A DNA stretch of 64,000 nucleotides, from the NCBI GenBank assembly GCA_944472135.2, contig OX235267.1:38719312-38783311 (forward strand). The letters are read 5' to 3'. Position 1 is the first letter of the stretch; the number at the start of each line of letters is the position of its first letter. Made by a program: the position numbers and the translations under genes. The stretch comes from Trichobilharzia regenti (Eukaryota > Platyhelminthes > Trematoda > Strigeidida > Schistosomatidae). Of this stretch, positions 42,886 through 54,794 are shown one piece after another. Below the pieces are notes generated by a model. It saw nothing but the letters and a program-made list of their open reading frames with translations, was not told where the DNA came from and made no database searches.

Positions 42886-44747
42886 TGTCACCAACAGCAA
42901 CCAAAGCTCTCATGCAGTGGGAACCAATCTCCTCCAGGATAATGACAGCCAGGTTCAACTCACAAGGAAGGAAGATTACAATCATTCAATGCTATGCGCC
43001 TACAAACGTCTCCGAACAAGAGAAGAAGGAGGCGTTCTACAGACAACTACAAACAGTAATGGACAACGTCCCAAATGGCGATATCAAAATCCTGATGGGC
43101 GACATGAATGCGAAGCTGGGAGGAGACAACACAGGAAGAGAACTCACCATGGGTCGAGAGGCCCTCGGTGAAATGAACGACAATGGTGAACTCTTCTCAG
43201 ACTTCTGCGCCTTCAATGATTTGGTGATTGGTGGTAGTGTGTTCAAACACAAGGATATACACAAGACGACATGGATTTCACCAGATGGAAACACCAAAAA
43301 CCAAATAGACTTCATCTCAATTTCAAGAAAGTGGAGACGGAGCCTACTGGACACAAGGTCGAGGAGAGGAGCAGATGTGGGTTCAGACCACTATCTAGTA
43401 CAAGGGACTTTCAAGGTGAAGCTAAAAGCCTCGAGGATAGCTGGGGATAGGCCACAATGCAAGTTCAACACTCAATTACTGAAGGACACAACCACAAAAG
43501 ACACTTTCACTGCAACTGTCAGAGCAAAGCAGGAAACACTACGCGACATCACTGAAGAATCATGCGTGGAAGAACATTGGAAGTCTCTGAAGGCGATTCT
43601 CAACGAAACGTGTTCAACGGTTCTAGGAAGAAAGAAGAGACAAGACAAGGAATGGCTCTCAACGGACACTTGGAAATTAATAGAAGAGAGGAGAATGGTG
43701 AAAGAGAAAATGATTCAATGCAAGGACGGACAGGAGAAGGAGACGCTGAGCTCAACTTACAAAACACTGGACAAAGAAGTGAAGAGGAGTGCTAGGAAGG
43801 ACAAAAGACGATTCTACGACAACCTCGCCACTGAAGCTGAGAAGGCAGCAGGCAAAAGGGACCTGAGGACACTATATCAGATAACCAAATCTCTATCCGG
43901 GAAGAGATCAACACAAGCGAAACCTATAAAAGACAGCCAAGGGAACCCAATTACCAAGGAAGAAAGACAGATTAAACAATGGGCGGATCACTTCAAAGGA
44001 CTCTTGAACCGACCATCACCTGCAACCCGTCCAGAAATACCAACAACAGCGCGCACACAACTGCAAGTTGACACCAATCCTCCAACGAGAGCTGAAGTCT
44101 TGAATGCAATCAAGCTTCTGAAAGCTGGAAAAGCAGCCGGACCAGATGGAATACCCCCTGAAGCACTGAAAGCGGACCCAGAGACTACAGCAGACATGCT
44201 GACTCCATTATTGCAAAAGGTCTGGAAGGAGGGAAAGGTGCCTACTGACTGGAGGAAAGGTTACCTCGTGAAACTACCAAAGAAGGGCGACTTAGCCTCA
44301 CTCTGCAAGAACTGGCGAGGAATCATGCTCCTGTCGACGCCAAGTAAAATCCTGAGTCGCATCATCCTGGAGAGATTAAAGGACGCACTGGAGACAGAAC
44401 TCCGACCAGAACAAGCTGGATTCAGGAAAGGCAAATCATGTACTGACCAAATTGCAACTCTACGCATCATCATCACAGAACAAAGCATGGAATGGCAATC
44501 AAACCTCTACCTCAACTTTATAGACTTTGAGAAGGCCTTCGACAGCGTTGACCGTGAAGTAATTTGGAAACTACTCGAGTACTACGGCGTACCCCAAATA
44601 TTCATCAACCTTATTCAACAGCTGTACGACAACGGCACATGTCAAGTGATCCACAACGGAAAACTCAGCGAGGCGTTTGGAGTAAACACAGGAGTCAGAC
44701 AAGGCTGCTTATTATCACCAATGATATTCCTAATTGTGGTGGACTGA
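42801..44747 (+). pseudogene. SR2-like endonuclease/reverse transcriptase, main frame
   Basis: This is a 648-codon frame. Its endonuclease middle and end have IIQCYAPTN, ILMGDMNAKLG (catalytic D/N), QIDFI and GSDHYLV (catalytic SDH). A Lys-rich linker follows, then the RT: LLKAGKAAGPDGIPPEALKA, WRKGYLVKLPKKGDLASLCK with NWRGIMLLS, RPEQAGFRKGKSCTDQI, NFIDFEKAFDSVDREVIW (palm motif A) and GVRQGCLLSPMIF (motif B'). It stops at 44747, before the second palm aspartates. Residues to about 45 precede the frame join and are out of frame. The family makes a single ORF protein that performs target-primed reverse transcription. Confidence 0.88.
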
Positions 44748-45600
44748 CTGGATTATGCGTCAGACAGTGAGTGGGAAACGAGAAGACAGGAATATCCTGG
44801 ACCGACGTGAAGAACCTAGAAGACCTGGATTTCGCGTGTGGATGATTTATGTTTGATGTCACACAAAATCGAAGACTTACAAGCGAAAACCGACAAACTG
44901 GTCGAAGAAGCAGCCGGCGAAGACAGGACTCCAGGTGAACATAGACAAGACGGAGGTTATGAAAATAACCAACCAACAACAACAACAGCAACATCCAGCG
45001 TCAATCACCATCAACGGGAGGGATTTGAAAGAGGTTACTTCATTCACTTATCAGCTAGGGAGCATTGTCTCAACTACAGGAAGTCGGAACGGACGAGGAT
45101 GTCAAATCGAGCGAGAATCATGAAGGCGAGAAAATCATTCAACAACCCTAAACCAATCTGGAAATCTTCGTCACTCAGCCAGCATCAACAACAAAATTCG
45201 GTCGGATTTTCAATACAAACGTCAAGTCAGTCAGTTCTTCTATACGGATCAGAAACTTAGCGGGTGGGTCAAAAAGAATATTTCCAACAGGTCACTGCAG
45301 ACCTTTATCAACAACTGTCTTCGCTGGATCTATATTGAAGATCAGATGGCCTGGCCGGAAAGAATCGCCAACAAAAATCTATGGGAAGGAACAAAACAAG
45401 AACCAATCACCGCCAACAAATATGCAGGAGAAAGTGGAGAGGACTGGACACTCGCTGGGGAGGTCAGCTGCTGTGGGACATCGCGCGTCAGGCCATTGCC
45501 CGAGTTAAACCTGAAAGGGAAGCGGGGAGTGGGACGTCGGTGTATGGGTGACGTGGAGGAGATGGTGTGAAGAGGAGTGCAAACAGTATGGACTAACATG
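44748..45600 (+). pseudogene. SR2-like RT palm motif C and C-terminal region, frameshifted
   Basis: The palm reads DLDFA then, after an inserted TGTG (44837-44840), DDLCLMSHKIEDLQAKTDKL. Without the 4 bases it would be the expected FADD. Later segments in other frames are QVNIDKTEVMKITNQQQQQQ, ITINGRDLKEVTSFTYQLGS, KARKSFN and SSVLLYGSE, followed by the GRRCMGDVEEMV end. Several frame changes. No intact product. Confidence 0.8.
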
Positions 45601-45625
45601 GATGCATTAGACGCAACTGCTAGAC

Positions 45626-46015
45626 ACTGAGTATCACAAGCAAGTAACTGTCCTCATTACCTGACTTGGTGGATTCAAATGGTTGCAACTTCTCAGTAGA
45701 ACTTTAGATAACTTCCTGTATAGAGCCAGTTGCCAGTAAACATCAGATTAACTATCAAACGTTGCAGGGATTTGATTGGATTACACCAACTGGCAGAAGT
45801 CAGAATTCATAGAGCAGTGATTGAATGGTCTACAAGCTTGCCTCATGATCGGAACATCCTGGTTTCAAGCTTCAATAGTTAGGCACTCATGAAGAGTCCT
45901 ACAGTAGGACGAAACAGCTGTCCAGTACTCCCTACTGGTCTTCTAATTGTACTCTAACCTTATATCAACTCGTGATCAAACCTGCAGCCAATCAATTCAC
46001 CACAAACCAACACTT
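45626..46015 (+). mobile_element. SINE-A composite, right part
   Basis: Continues the composite broken at 42401: spacer, then a + strand SINE-A with CACTCATGAAGAGTCC, AGTAGGACGAAACAGCTGTC, CAGTACTCC and the tail ending ACCAACACTTG at about 46018. The stem I 5' strand and core are altered. Confidence 0.65.
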
Positions 46016-47290
46016 GATGACTACTCCATTATAGATAAGATTTTATTTTGATAAATCACACAGTGCTACACAGTAATATTAACTGACGACGTTTCGAGCA
46101 CAAACTATTACTGCTCATAATCATATCAAGTTACTCACACAGCTTTTTCCTTCGTTTATATACATATGTGGAATTAACTAGATGTGTGTGATAATGTACA
46201 TTCAGAAATAATAATACAAGTGTTATTGATCAATTACAATCAGATGGGAAATTAGACAAGTGTTTTTATAGTCATAATAAGTTACTTGTTAGAATGTTGT
46301 GATGTGCTTGAATTGAAACAGAATTTTGAGATTATTTATTATCCTTTTCTGATTTGAATGGTGGTAATAATAACTTGCATATCTCTGGTATTTCCATTGA
46401 GTCATTTCTGCTGCATGTGTTGGGGTTAAACTATTCGATGGTCCAGGATCCAGTAATCAGTCTCCCTATCCACCTACCTATATTACTTCTTAGAATTTTA
46501 ACCCTCTCCCACCCTATTGTGTGGTTGTTTGTTATTGCGTGAAGTGCAGTAGCCGAGTCTTTTTCTAAATTACTTATCTTTCTGAGGTCAACCATTCTTA
46601 CCTTAGCTAAATTCTTATGTTCTGATAATCTGACTATCCCTCACCTACTAGTTTGACCTATGTAGTTGACTTAACTCACAGTTATTGCAAGGTATTTTGT
46701 AAATTATATTATTTTGTCTTATTGAGTCAGCTGGGTCCTTTAACATAGAGAGCTTGTCCCTGAGTGAGTTTGTAGGTTTGAATGCCACCGTAATTCCTGC
46801 TTTATTAAGAATCCTACATAGGGTCTCAGATGTCCCCTCCTTATATGGTATAACAGTGGATGACTTATATTCTTTCTTATTTATGTTATCATTGCTAGTT
46901 CTAGAATTATTTTTATTTTGCTTTTGGCCTTTACTGATCTTCCTAATGAATTTTATAGGATGGTTAGTTATTTAACACCAACGCCTCTTCTTCTATCTGT
47001 TTTACTTTATCATTTAGGTCTTTTCTTGTGCTTCTCAGTGCTACTGCTCGGTTTGTTAGACACTCAACTGAGCCTGCTTTAACAGTTAATAGGTGAGATG
47101 AATTAAAGTCTAAATATCTATTAGGAGAATGCGTTGGTTTGTGTGTGAGTAACTTGATATGATTATGAGCGGTAATAGTTTGCGCTCGAATCGTAGTCAT
47201 CAGTAAATATTACTGTATAACACCACTGTGTGATTTATCAACATAAAATCTTATCTATAATGGAGTTATAATCACTCTACCACAGTGCCC
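46016..47290 (-). mobile_element. PLE-1-type element fragment flanked by inverted repeats of about 130 bp
   Basis: Arms at 46016-46146 and 47146-47286 are reverse complements (AAATCACACAGTG, CAAACTATTACTGCTC, CATATCAAGTTACTCACAC). Between them on - lies a PLE frame set. Arms of this kind are probably pseudo-LTR sequence in opposite orientation. Confidence 0.75.
46550..47200 (-). pseudogene. PLE-1 thumb and GIY-YIG fragment
   Basis: The 46964-47200 frame gives RYLDFNSSHLLTVKAGSVEC and NRAVALRSTRKDLNDKVKQI, the PLE thumb. After a stop the - strand continues with SSTVIPYKEGTSETLCRILN, KAGITVAFKPTNSLRDKLSM and NNIIYKIPCNNCELS, the entry of the GIY-YIG domain. The YIG part is broken by a frame change. 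No palm is present. Confidence 0.7.
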
Positions 47291-47531
47291 AAGTTTTAAA
47301 CTTATATCAATAACTTCTTCTAGTTTAATAAGAAATTCAAAATTGAAACATTTAAGTGGAAAGCGATACGCGTATATGTATATATTATCAATATTGTAAT
47401 ATGTACAAATTTAAATGTATTTCTCTGTCATAAAGAACATTTACAAATGAAACAAAGCATCCATATTTGTATTACAAGTAGGAAAAAAATCTTTCAAGAT
47501 TAAAACAAAACAACACAAACGCTCAACAGGT

Positions 47532-48062
47532 TCAATACTTTTTAATCAATGTTTTACCTAACCATTCTTGAACATTTAACTGACCTAAATATTTACGATT
47601 ATGACGTTTGAATTTGTTATTTTGTTTAAAATTTATGCATTGTTCATGAATATAAGTGGGATACACTGATATCTTGTTACTATTCGCAAGTAGATTATGA
47701 TTTAATTCTGTGTGTGTACTGTTTGAAGCCAATGGGCAGGCAGTGGATTTACCCGGTGACTCACCTATCCCATTGTTGTTTGTATCACTTAGTGTAGAAT
47801 ACATAGGTAAGACAGATTTGGCACGTTTTTTGATATGATGTTGCTGTTGTTTTTGCTGTTGTTGTTGCGGCTTGATAAGGGAATCTGTTTGTTATACCCT
47901 GTACTAGTATGCATACAAGTAGCTTTGTCATGATCATGATATTCACAGGTTTGTTTTATAGATTTTCTCTGGTCAGAAGATTGGTTTTGAATCATCCTTT
48001 CAGTTTTTGTCTGTGGTTGACTCGATGAACGATGGAATGACTGATGATTGTGGAGATTGTAT
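47532..48062 (-). CDS. nkd: nkd-like gene, last exon (one apparent frameshift)
   Basis: Acceptor tttttttacag|A at 48063-48064 (+ numbering). The first base completes the split codon GC|A with the preceding exon. It reads YNLHNHQSFHRSSSQPQTKT, then a Lys/His/Asp-rich stretch (EYHDHDKATCMHTSTGYNKQ). The continuation to the stop at 47532 is in another frame (a Gln-rich tract, HHIKKRAKSVLPMYSTLSD, VQEWLGKTLIKKY). The frame change lies between 47891 and about 47800, a CAA/CAG and A-rich tract, and corresponds to one missing or two extra bases. The C-terminus is Gln/His/Lys-rich. Insect and vertebrate Naked proteins also have basic, His-rich C-termini, which fits but is weak evidence. Confidence 0.6.
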
Positions 48063-51000
48063 CTGTAAAAAAAGACATGCATCAAGAAGGGAAGACTGTT
48101 TCTCTCCATTTCATGAAGAGAAATTATCACAGTATGATTGAAAAGACACTTGGAAGATTTAATAGTTAATTGGTACTTCTAAAACCGGGGAAAAGCAGGA
48201 TAATTAAGCGTATGGTTATCAAGCCTATCCTGGAAAATCAGTTGAACCCTTACGAAATATAACTAAACTTATTCCTTACTAACATGGGAGAGATGATATG
48301 ACACAGACTACTAAAAGATTTCAGGAAGGTAGTCAGCTGATGTGTCTTCTCCTTGAATGAAAGCAAAGATAAGCGTCGGAATATAGAATTTTTGTACAAT
48401 ATACACGGCTGTGAGGGCTTCTCAGGTTGCCGAAGAAATGAGAAGATATGGAGTTGTGCTTATGAAGCCGTATGTTCCACTTCGAATTCAAGAGAACAAT
48501 AATACAGTAACAAAGATAATAAGCTCACGTCTAATTTAATGTACCACATTGGCGGCCCGCTTAAAACTTGAACTACCAAAGACTTCAACCTCTGTATTAC
48601 ATATATATTTTCCTTCAATCGGTTTGTTTTAACCGTTTAACATATGACCGCTAATAGTGTTATCTATTTTTGCGTGTATTTAAAACGTTTACAAGTTTCT
48701 GTTTCGCAAGTTCCTACTAAACTTGGGGAATAGGCTGATTATGGGTGGCAACGTGTTCCAGTACATGAGATAACTGTTCTTCAGTTATGTTCCTTGGTCT
48801 CAAAATTTTCTTCTGAACATCTCACAATTAGCTTCTAACTAGATCGATATCGTGGATTTCTCGAGGGAAGGAGACAAAGCGGATATATCATAATTGAATG
48901 GTTTGTGCTTAAGTTCAGAGATCAGTGTGACACAGGAAGGATATACGGTCAATACATTTTTTACTTGAAGATATTCTACGCAGGGAAAATATCATGTAAT
49001 AAACTCCTGTGAAAATTCTGTACATTTTGTAAATACTCTCCAGAATAAAGATGTTATTACAATAATTATTATTAAAAATAAATAAGTAGTCACTTGAATA
49101 TAACTAGGACTCAGCGAAGGCGTGATTTAAAGTAATGCAATTATGGTTCATCTGCGAAAAAATTATTCCTGGAGGGTATACAGTGATTAAAAGGAAATGG
49201 ACACTTCCTGGTATGAGTAATTGTACTTGAAATTTGAGGTGACTATGCAAAATAATCCAGTTTCTCCTACAACTATCTTATGGAGAAATAAGTTTAGTGG
49301 CTGTTACAACTATGAAGCATCAGTCGCTTGCATACCAGTTGCATTGAAATTTTTATTGAACCTCAAATTTCCTTTGAAATCTCCTTTTAACTATTAAGCT
49401 TCGTCTACGCCTCGTTGTGGTGTTAATCATTTGTAGAAGCTTAAGTAGACACCTTCAATGAATTCGACTTACAAATGCAGTTATTGTCATTTACCTCATT
49501 ATGGAATTAGGGTAAACAGGACGGCCAGAAACACATTTGCTCAACTCACTGAACAGTTATTAGTAAATATTGTTTTCAGTGGAGTTGTAAGAACCATTTT
49601 GTGCTGAAAAAATCTAGGTCCAAATTAACAGTTGAGGATTTAAAAAAAGCCACCTGTCACTACCAGACAACTTCAAGGAACATTTAGCTCCACTTATGCA
49701 CATAAATTACACTGCTGTCTTAAAATGTTTCTGTAAATTAGTTTGAAGATTGTACTACCAAGAATTGTTTAGAGTTTTCATGACTGAATTGAAGTCTGTA
49801 TAGGAACATGGCAGACTCAGAATAAGCCTAAATTTAAGTTTACGTCTCATGTTGTTATGTGTAGGAGTTACTAGGGAGAATGCATTGAGTTTCCGTCAGT
49901 AAGATCGCTAGCTCGCTTCCTTTTTTACTGGTCTAAGGACAGGCTGATGGTTGCAACTGTAGATATCAGTTGTTTAGAAATATCAGAACAACATTTGAAG
50001 CCTGCTACGAGCTAACAGGTATACATATTAGTTGATTCTAGAACTATCAAAGAACTAAAATGACTTTAAATTGAGACATAATAACGCTAAGCCAATGAAA
50101 TAAAAAGGTGCAGAGATAATACAGTTAGTGATTCAATGATATTTGCAGTACAGTATGTTTCAATTTAACGGTAATTTAAGCAGGTTCAGTTGAGGTTATG
50201 CGTCTCTCTTAATCCTATCACGACTCATTCATTGTTACAATTCAGCAGTGAGATTAATACTGTGTGTTTCTTTTTCTCATGATATCTGATTACAGGGGTA
50301 TAGGTCATTTATGATATTGCGACCTTAATATTTCGCAGTAGTATTGTGTTTGAAGTAGCATAGGAACACCGATGCTGGACACAGACACTCTGGTCACGTC
50401 TACCGCTTCACTACGCCAACAACATTCTACGGCAGTTACCTGTTTACTCAGACCGCTGTACTTAAGCCAGAACATAAAATGACATGAGATGGAAAGTATA
50501 TTTAGCATAATCCGCATAACAGGTGTACCAAAGAAAACATTGATATGTATATATATATATGTACATAAGAATACTAGCAGCTTCATCCCCGAGCATGTTG
50601 TCAACTCTGGATTGTAAGCACACTCGTATGAATGCTTCACAGTGATACACAGACTCCGTCAATATCGTACATAGGCACTTAGCGTACTTCATCTGTGCAT
50701 ACTTGAATCATTGGCTCTTTAGGATATGGAACCATACCTTTGCATTCAAAAGCGCTAGATACATTCAGAATAATGTTCTTGCTATAATTTCGCTTCATTA
50801 TATTACGTAAGTTTACTATTATTATTATTGTTATTCCTATCATCCTTACTTTATTACCACTCTACTCCTGTTTATTATTAACATTACGTATTCATACAGA
50901 TTTTATACAGAAAACATGTTATCATCTTTCCGCTAGTTCTTGTCCACGCTACACAATTATATTGATTAGCCATTTTCTCACACTTAGTACGTCGTCCCAA

Positions 51001-51810
51001 CTTCTGTCGCCTTTTCTAATTTCTAATCAGTCACCCTTCGAGATTACACCCTACATTATGTAATACGTTTCTGAGGACAAATTTTATCAGCATATGATTT
51101 GTCTTGCGAATTCTTTATTAAATATAACCATGAATGTACAGCTCATGAAAATGAATCGTCGAAAAGAAAATTTTCTTCGCTGTTTGTACCTTTTTCTTAA
51201 GACTAACGGAGTATGCGTGAGAAGAACACAACAAAGAGCATAGACATGAACGAAAATATACGGACTAACCCGAATCACCATTTCACCATAATCATGTGAT
51301 ATGTTTGACTGCATATCAAGGAAATTACTATTATACATTCCATTAATATGAACTTGAAACTTTCAGAACTATCCAAAGTTAAGAAGCTCCAATCATTTTT
51401 GGTAATTTAATCGATAACGTAGAACGTCAGTCGTATATAAGATTCTAGAGGAGCGACACTTATTATTACCGACTATGAAACATTGGAGTAATATGATCAC
51501 TCTCTGGTGACAAGTTTAATTTTCACAAAGGATAATTGTTTACACCACCTACTAATCATTAATCGTCAGTATTTCCATGGTAGAATTATTCGTTGACCAC
51601 ACATGTAGTCAAGTGTTCGATCTTCGGCTGACATAATCTTAAACCTCATTTACAGCCGCTAGTCAGTCCAGTGTAGAAGAAATCTTTAGTATGAGGTTAG
51701 CAACCTCACCGCCGTAAAAAATAAACACTAGTTCTACTGAAACTTTAAGGCACTCCTAAGTATAATAGTGGCCCTCAGCAAAAAATTAAAATTCAACTCA
51801 ACAAACTTAC
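48063..51810 (-). other. Intron of nkd-like gene
   Basis: Bounded by gtaagt (51810 down) and tttttttacag. It contains a deleted SR2-like derivative (48300-48510). The rest (48510-51800) shows (TA)n near 50548, ATT repeats near 50815 and a PLE-like terminal motif (AAGAAAATTTTCTTCGCTG near 51164). Open frames at 50305-50692 and 51087-51338 on - have no recognisable domain. Confidence 0.55.
48300..48510 (+). mobile_element. Internally deleted SR2-like element
   Basis: 48335-48455 matches the SR2-like 5' end around its start codon (GAATGAAAGCAAAGATAAGC, GTACAATATACACGGCTG, TTCTCAGGTTGCCGAAGAAA). It passes directly into the SR2-like 3' end (GAAGCCGTATGTTCCACTTC, AATTCAAGAGAACAATAATA). About 3 kb of coding sequence are missing. 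Confidence 0.75.
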
Positions 51811-53336
51811 GCTATCCTGTCATCCTTTGAAATACGCTTTCTATTCCTTGAACAATTGATTTGACTCCATAATGGAACAAACCATTGACGACAATGATGA
51901 CAACAAAACATTGGTGTAGATGATTGATTTCTAAAATGATTGACATTTGTATTTGTAGCCGCTAATTTATCATTTATATTATCCCCGACAGTATTATTAC
52001 ACATTCCTATCGATTTTTGTCCATTACATTCTGATTTATGCGTATTCAAACCACACTGACAGTGTAACATTGTTGTTGTCGTCGGTGGATCAAATCGATC
52101 ATTTATGGGTGATACACACTTCAAATGATCACAACGAGTATTTTCTATTGAACAATCATGATGCGGATTCCATTGAATGTTATTAAAATTTGTTTTAAGG
52201 CACAATTCCTCAGTAGTATAATTACAACAGGGTGTAAATTGTCTACAGCATGAAGAATTATGATTGTAATTAGAATAATTGAACTGCGAAGTTGATAATA
52301 TATGACAACTGTTTCGTTTAAATTTACTATTATCATTCAGTTTTACTGGACAATGCTGTAAACAATGTTGCCGACGCTGATCATGATTACACAGCTGCTG
52401 ATTACGTGAACATTTTGAGTTTCTACTTTGTTTATGCCTCTTTAGTTGGTATTCAACTGAATTTCTCTGATTTAAATTCCCATTAACAGAGTGTGTTTGA
52501 TCGGTTGATAAGAAATGGAATTCGTGTTTGTCCACCTGTTCATTATCTTCGTCTCTACTTTCTCCCCCGACGGCTTCTTCTTCTCCTCCTCTTTGTTCTT
52601 CTTGTTCGGCATTCGTATCGTTGGACACAGTTTTCTTCGCTTTATGATTATTCTCAAAGCTTTGTGGACAAAGTGAACAGGCGATTCGATTGCTTTGATT
52701 CGATTTATACATAGCTTGATGGAATAAATTCCTTGTTGCCGTTGTTGTTCGATGTTTGCGTGTTGTTCTCCGTTTCCTTTTATGATGACTAGTTCTTTTC
52801 ATATCTAATGAAGATAATGACAAGGTGGACTTATCACTCCATGAAGTGTTTTTATCGATTTTAGCCCCCAGAGTGGCAAGAATATGTGTCTTTTTCAGTT
52901 TATTGCCTTCTGCGCCATTCCTCGTCATTGTGTGAATATCTCCAGTTGGGATGTTGTCATTTCCATTGTCGCGTGTATTATTCATCGAGGTGACAGCTGA
53001 TTTCCTCGAGAAATCATTAGGATTCCATTTAATACATAATCGCCATAATTGGTGTTCATCTTTATTAACAATTTCATTATTATTATTAGTATTATTATCA
53101 TTCATTGATTGTTTCTGAGCATCATTTGAGCCAAAACTACCCAGTTTAAGATGCTGATGGATTTTTTTGTCTGTCGCCTGACTTCTTGAATTGTTGGCAT
53201 TCGTATTCATATGACAGCATTGATCTAGTTTATCATATTCTGATAATTTTTTGATATATCCTTTTGAACCGTTTGTTTTATGACGTAATCTAGCTGCGAC
53301 TATGGCAAAAATTGAATGAATCAATGCAGTGTCATC
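51811..53336 (-). CDS. nkd: nkd-like gene, large exon: end of EF-hand segment and Cys/His-rich region
   Basis: Acceptor ttttttcag|GAT (53336, phase 0) and donor GC|gtaagt (exon ends 51811, phase 2). It opens DDTALIHSIFAIVAARLRHK-TNGSKGYIKK, the helix that follows the EF-hand loop in Naked cuticle proteins ('...EDI..L.HTIYEVVDASV'). The remaining roughly 470 residues are low-complexity, rich in Asn, Ser, Lys, Cys and His. They include an acidic run (EEQRGGEEEAVGGESRDEDN) and clustered Cys/His (HCQCGLNTHKSECN, FCCHHCRQWFVPLW) that could bind metal. Naked proteins bind Dishevelled through the EF-hand region and antagonise Wnt signalling in the cytoplasm. The match is by motif only, and the large insert regions are lineage-specific. 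Confidence 0.7.
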
Positions 53337-54794
53337 CTGAAAAAAATTAGTGGGGAAATAAAACAGTATTATGGAAAAATTGGAAATTTTAGTTATTGCA
53401 GAAATAGTTAGCAGAAGATTTTAAACTTTATGAGCAAGGATCTAAGCTGTAAACAAGCTGACTCGCCTTAATCAAACGATACGCTCTTCAGTACAATTAA
53501 AGGTCGACAAATACTCTTTCTACGTTAGCTTAGATTGTATGTAAAAGTTTACGTGTATCCACGCAATCAGACATACTGAAAGAACAAAAAGAAAGGCATG
53601 TCTTTTATTTTATGAACGTCAACAGGAAAGTCTACGTCTCAGAGGAATAAACCTTTACAATGATGCCACTGCTGGGCATCTCTTTAATATGTATGGGTCA
53701 TAGGGTAAACATTCCGAAATCCTCTAAAATTATCAATAGACAGTATAGTCCAGTTCTTTTCAGGTTTGCCAAAGGAATCGCAGCTGCCAAAGGCTTCAAA
53801 ACCTGACTTATGCGTTCAGAAAGAAGCAGTTATTAGTTTTTTCTTTGTCCTGGTAACTTGGCGCCTTTACTCTGTCTCTTGTCCAATTACGTAACGTTCG
53901 GCTCAGACCTCTATTGTTCCTCTCTTGTTTAAGTTGAACTCACTACACATTGATACTCAAGTTATTAGTGTTACTCATTGTCTTATTCATCTCTTGTCTT
54001 CAGTACATAAATTCCCTGCCAATGTACTAAAGCATTTCTTTGTAGTTTAAACTTCAACTCTCTGGGTATAAAATATGTAGGTTTTATTTTTTGAGCATTG
54101 GTGATTAAGTTATGCGGTCTACCGTCATCAACTGACATTATGTAACATTTGCAAGTACGTTAAAATTGTTTCTGTACAAAAAGCTTATTAACAGCTGATT
54201 AGGTGCCGATGAAATAAAAAGGTTTGTACCATCGTATTCTCGGAAAACTGATGTTGTGCTTACTTTAATCAAATTCACAAAGAAGCATAAGTGTATTGTA
54301 GATGACAAAAAACAGGTTCTATAAACCCAGAAAGTATAACCACATGGATTAATGGAATCCTTTTTAAACGATTTTTTATGTTTTTATATATATGTGTAAG
54401 ACTTGAACGCTTATTGAGTCTATCACAGTGAAATAGCATGATTTACCACATGGCGTATCGGATATACAAGTCATTGTTCACAGTCATATCATCAATTGTA
54501 ACTACACGGCTTTGAAACTTAGTTGCCATAGTTGAACTTCATTTTTCTAATTTATCGTAAGATTAATAAATAGAAGGAGAGACTGATAACTGAAGAGTTA
54601 TTTATCAAATTAGTTGAGAAAGCTTTGACACCTGCTCTGAACATCTCGAAAATTCTACCATCCTTAGCGACAAACTGGAAGGAAGGATGCCAAATATAAA
54701 AATCAAGTTTCGGAATTATGTGCTCAATAATTTATCTAATTGAAAAAATACTGTTTCACTGTGTGATTTATCCAAAAAATAAATTAGTTTGTTG

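Larger units (their letters stand above)
42402..45611 (+). mobile_element. SR2-like RTE-clade retrotransposon, near full length, 14-bp TSD
   Basis: About 3.2 kb bounded by the perfect 14-bp repeat CGCAACTGCTAGAC (42388-42401 and 45612-45625). It has a GC-richer 5' leader, an endonuclease/RT coding region (42658 to about 45580) and no A-rich tail visible. Base composition is clearly higher in G+C than the surroundings. It inserted into a SINE-A composite. It is disabled by frameshifts near 42850 and 44745 and by a 4-bp insertion in the RT palm. Confidence 0.85.

Noticed and set aside
44695..44994. - strand frame of 99 codons opposite the SR2-like RT
   Set aside because: Antisense shadow. The + strand carries recognisable RT motifs.
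50305..50692. Overlapping - strand frames as a hidden exon of the nkd-like gene
   Set aside because: No domain, no convincing acceptor and donor pair, and the flanking exons already join in phase without it.
52493..52714. + strand frame inside the nkd-like exon
   Set aside because: Antisense shadow of the Glu-rich and Lys-rich coding region.
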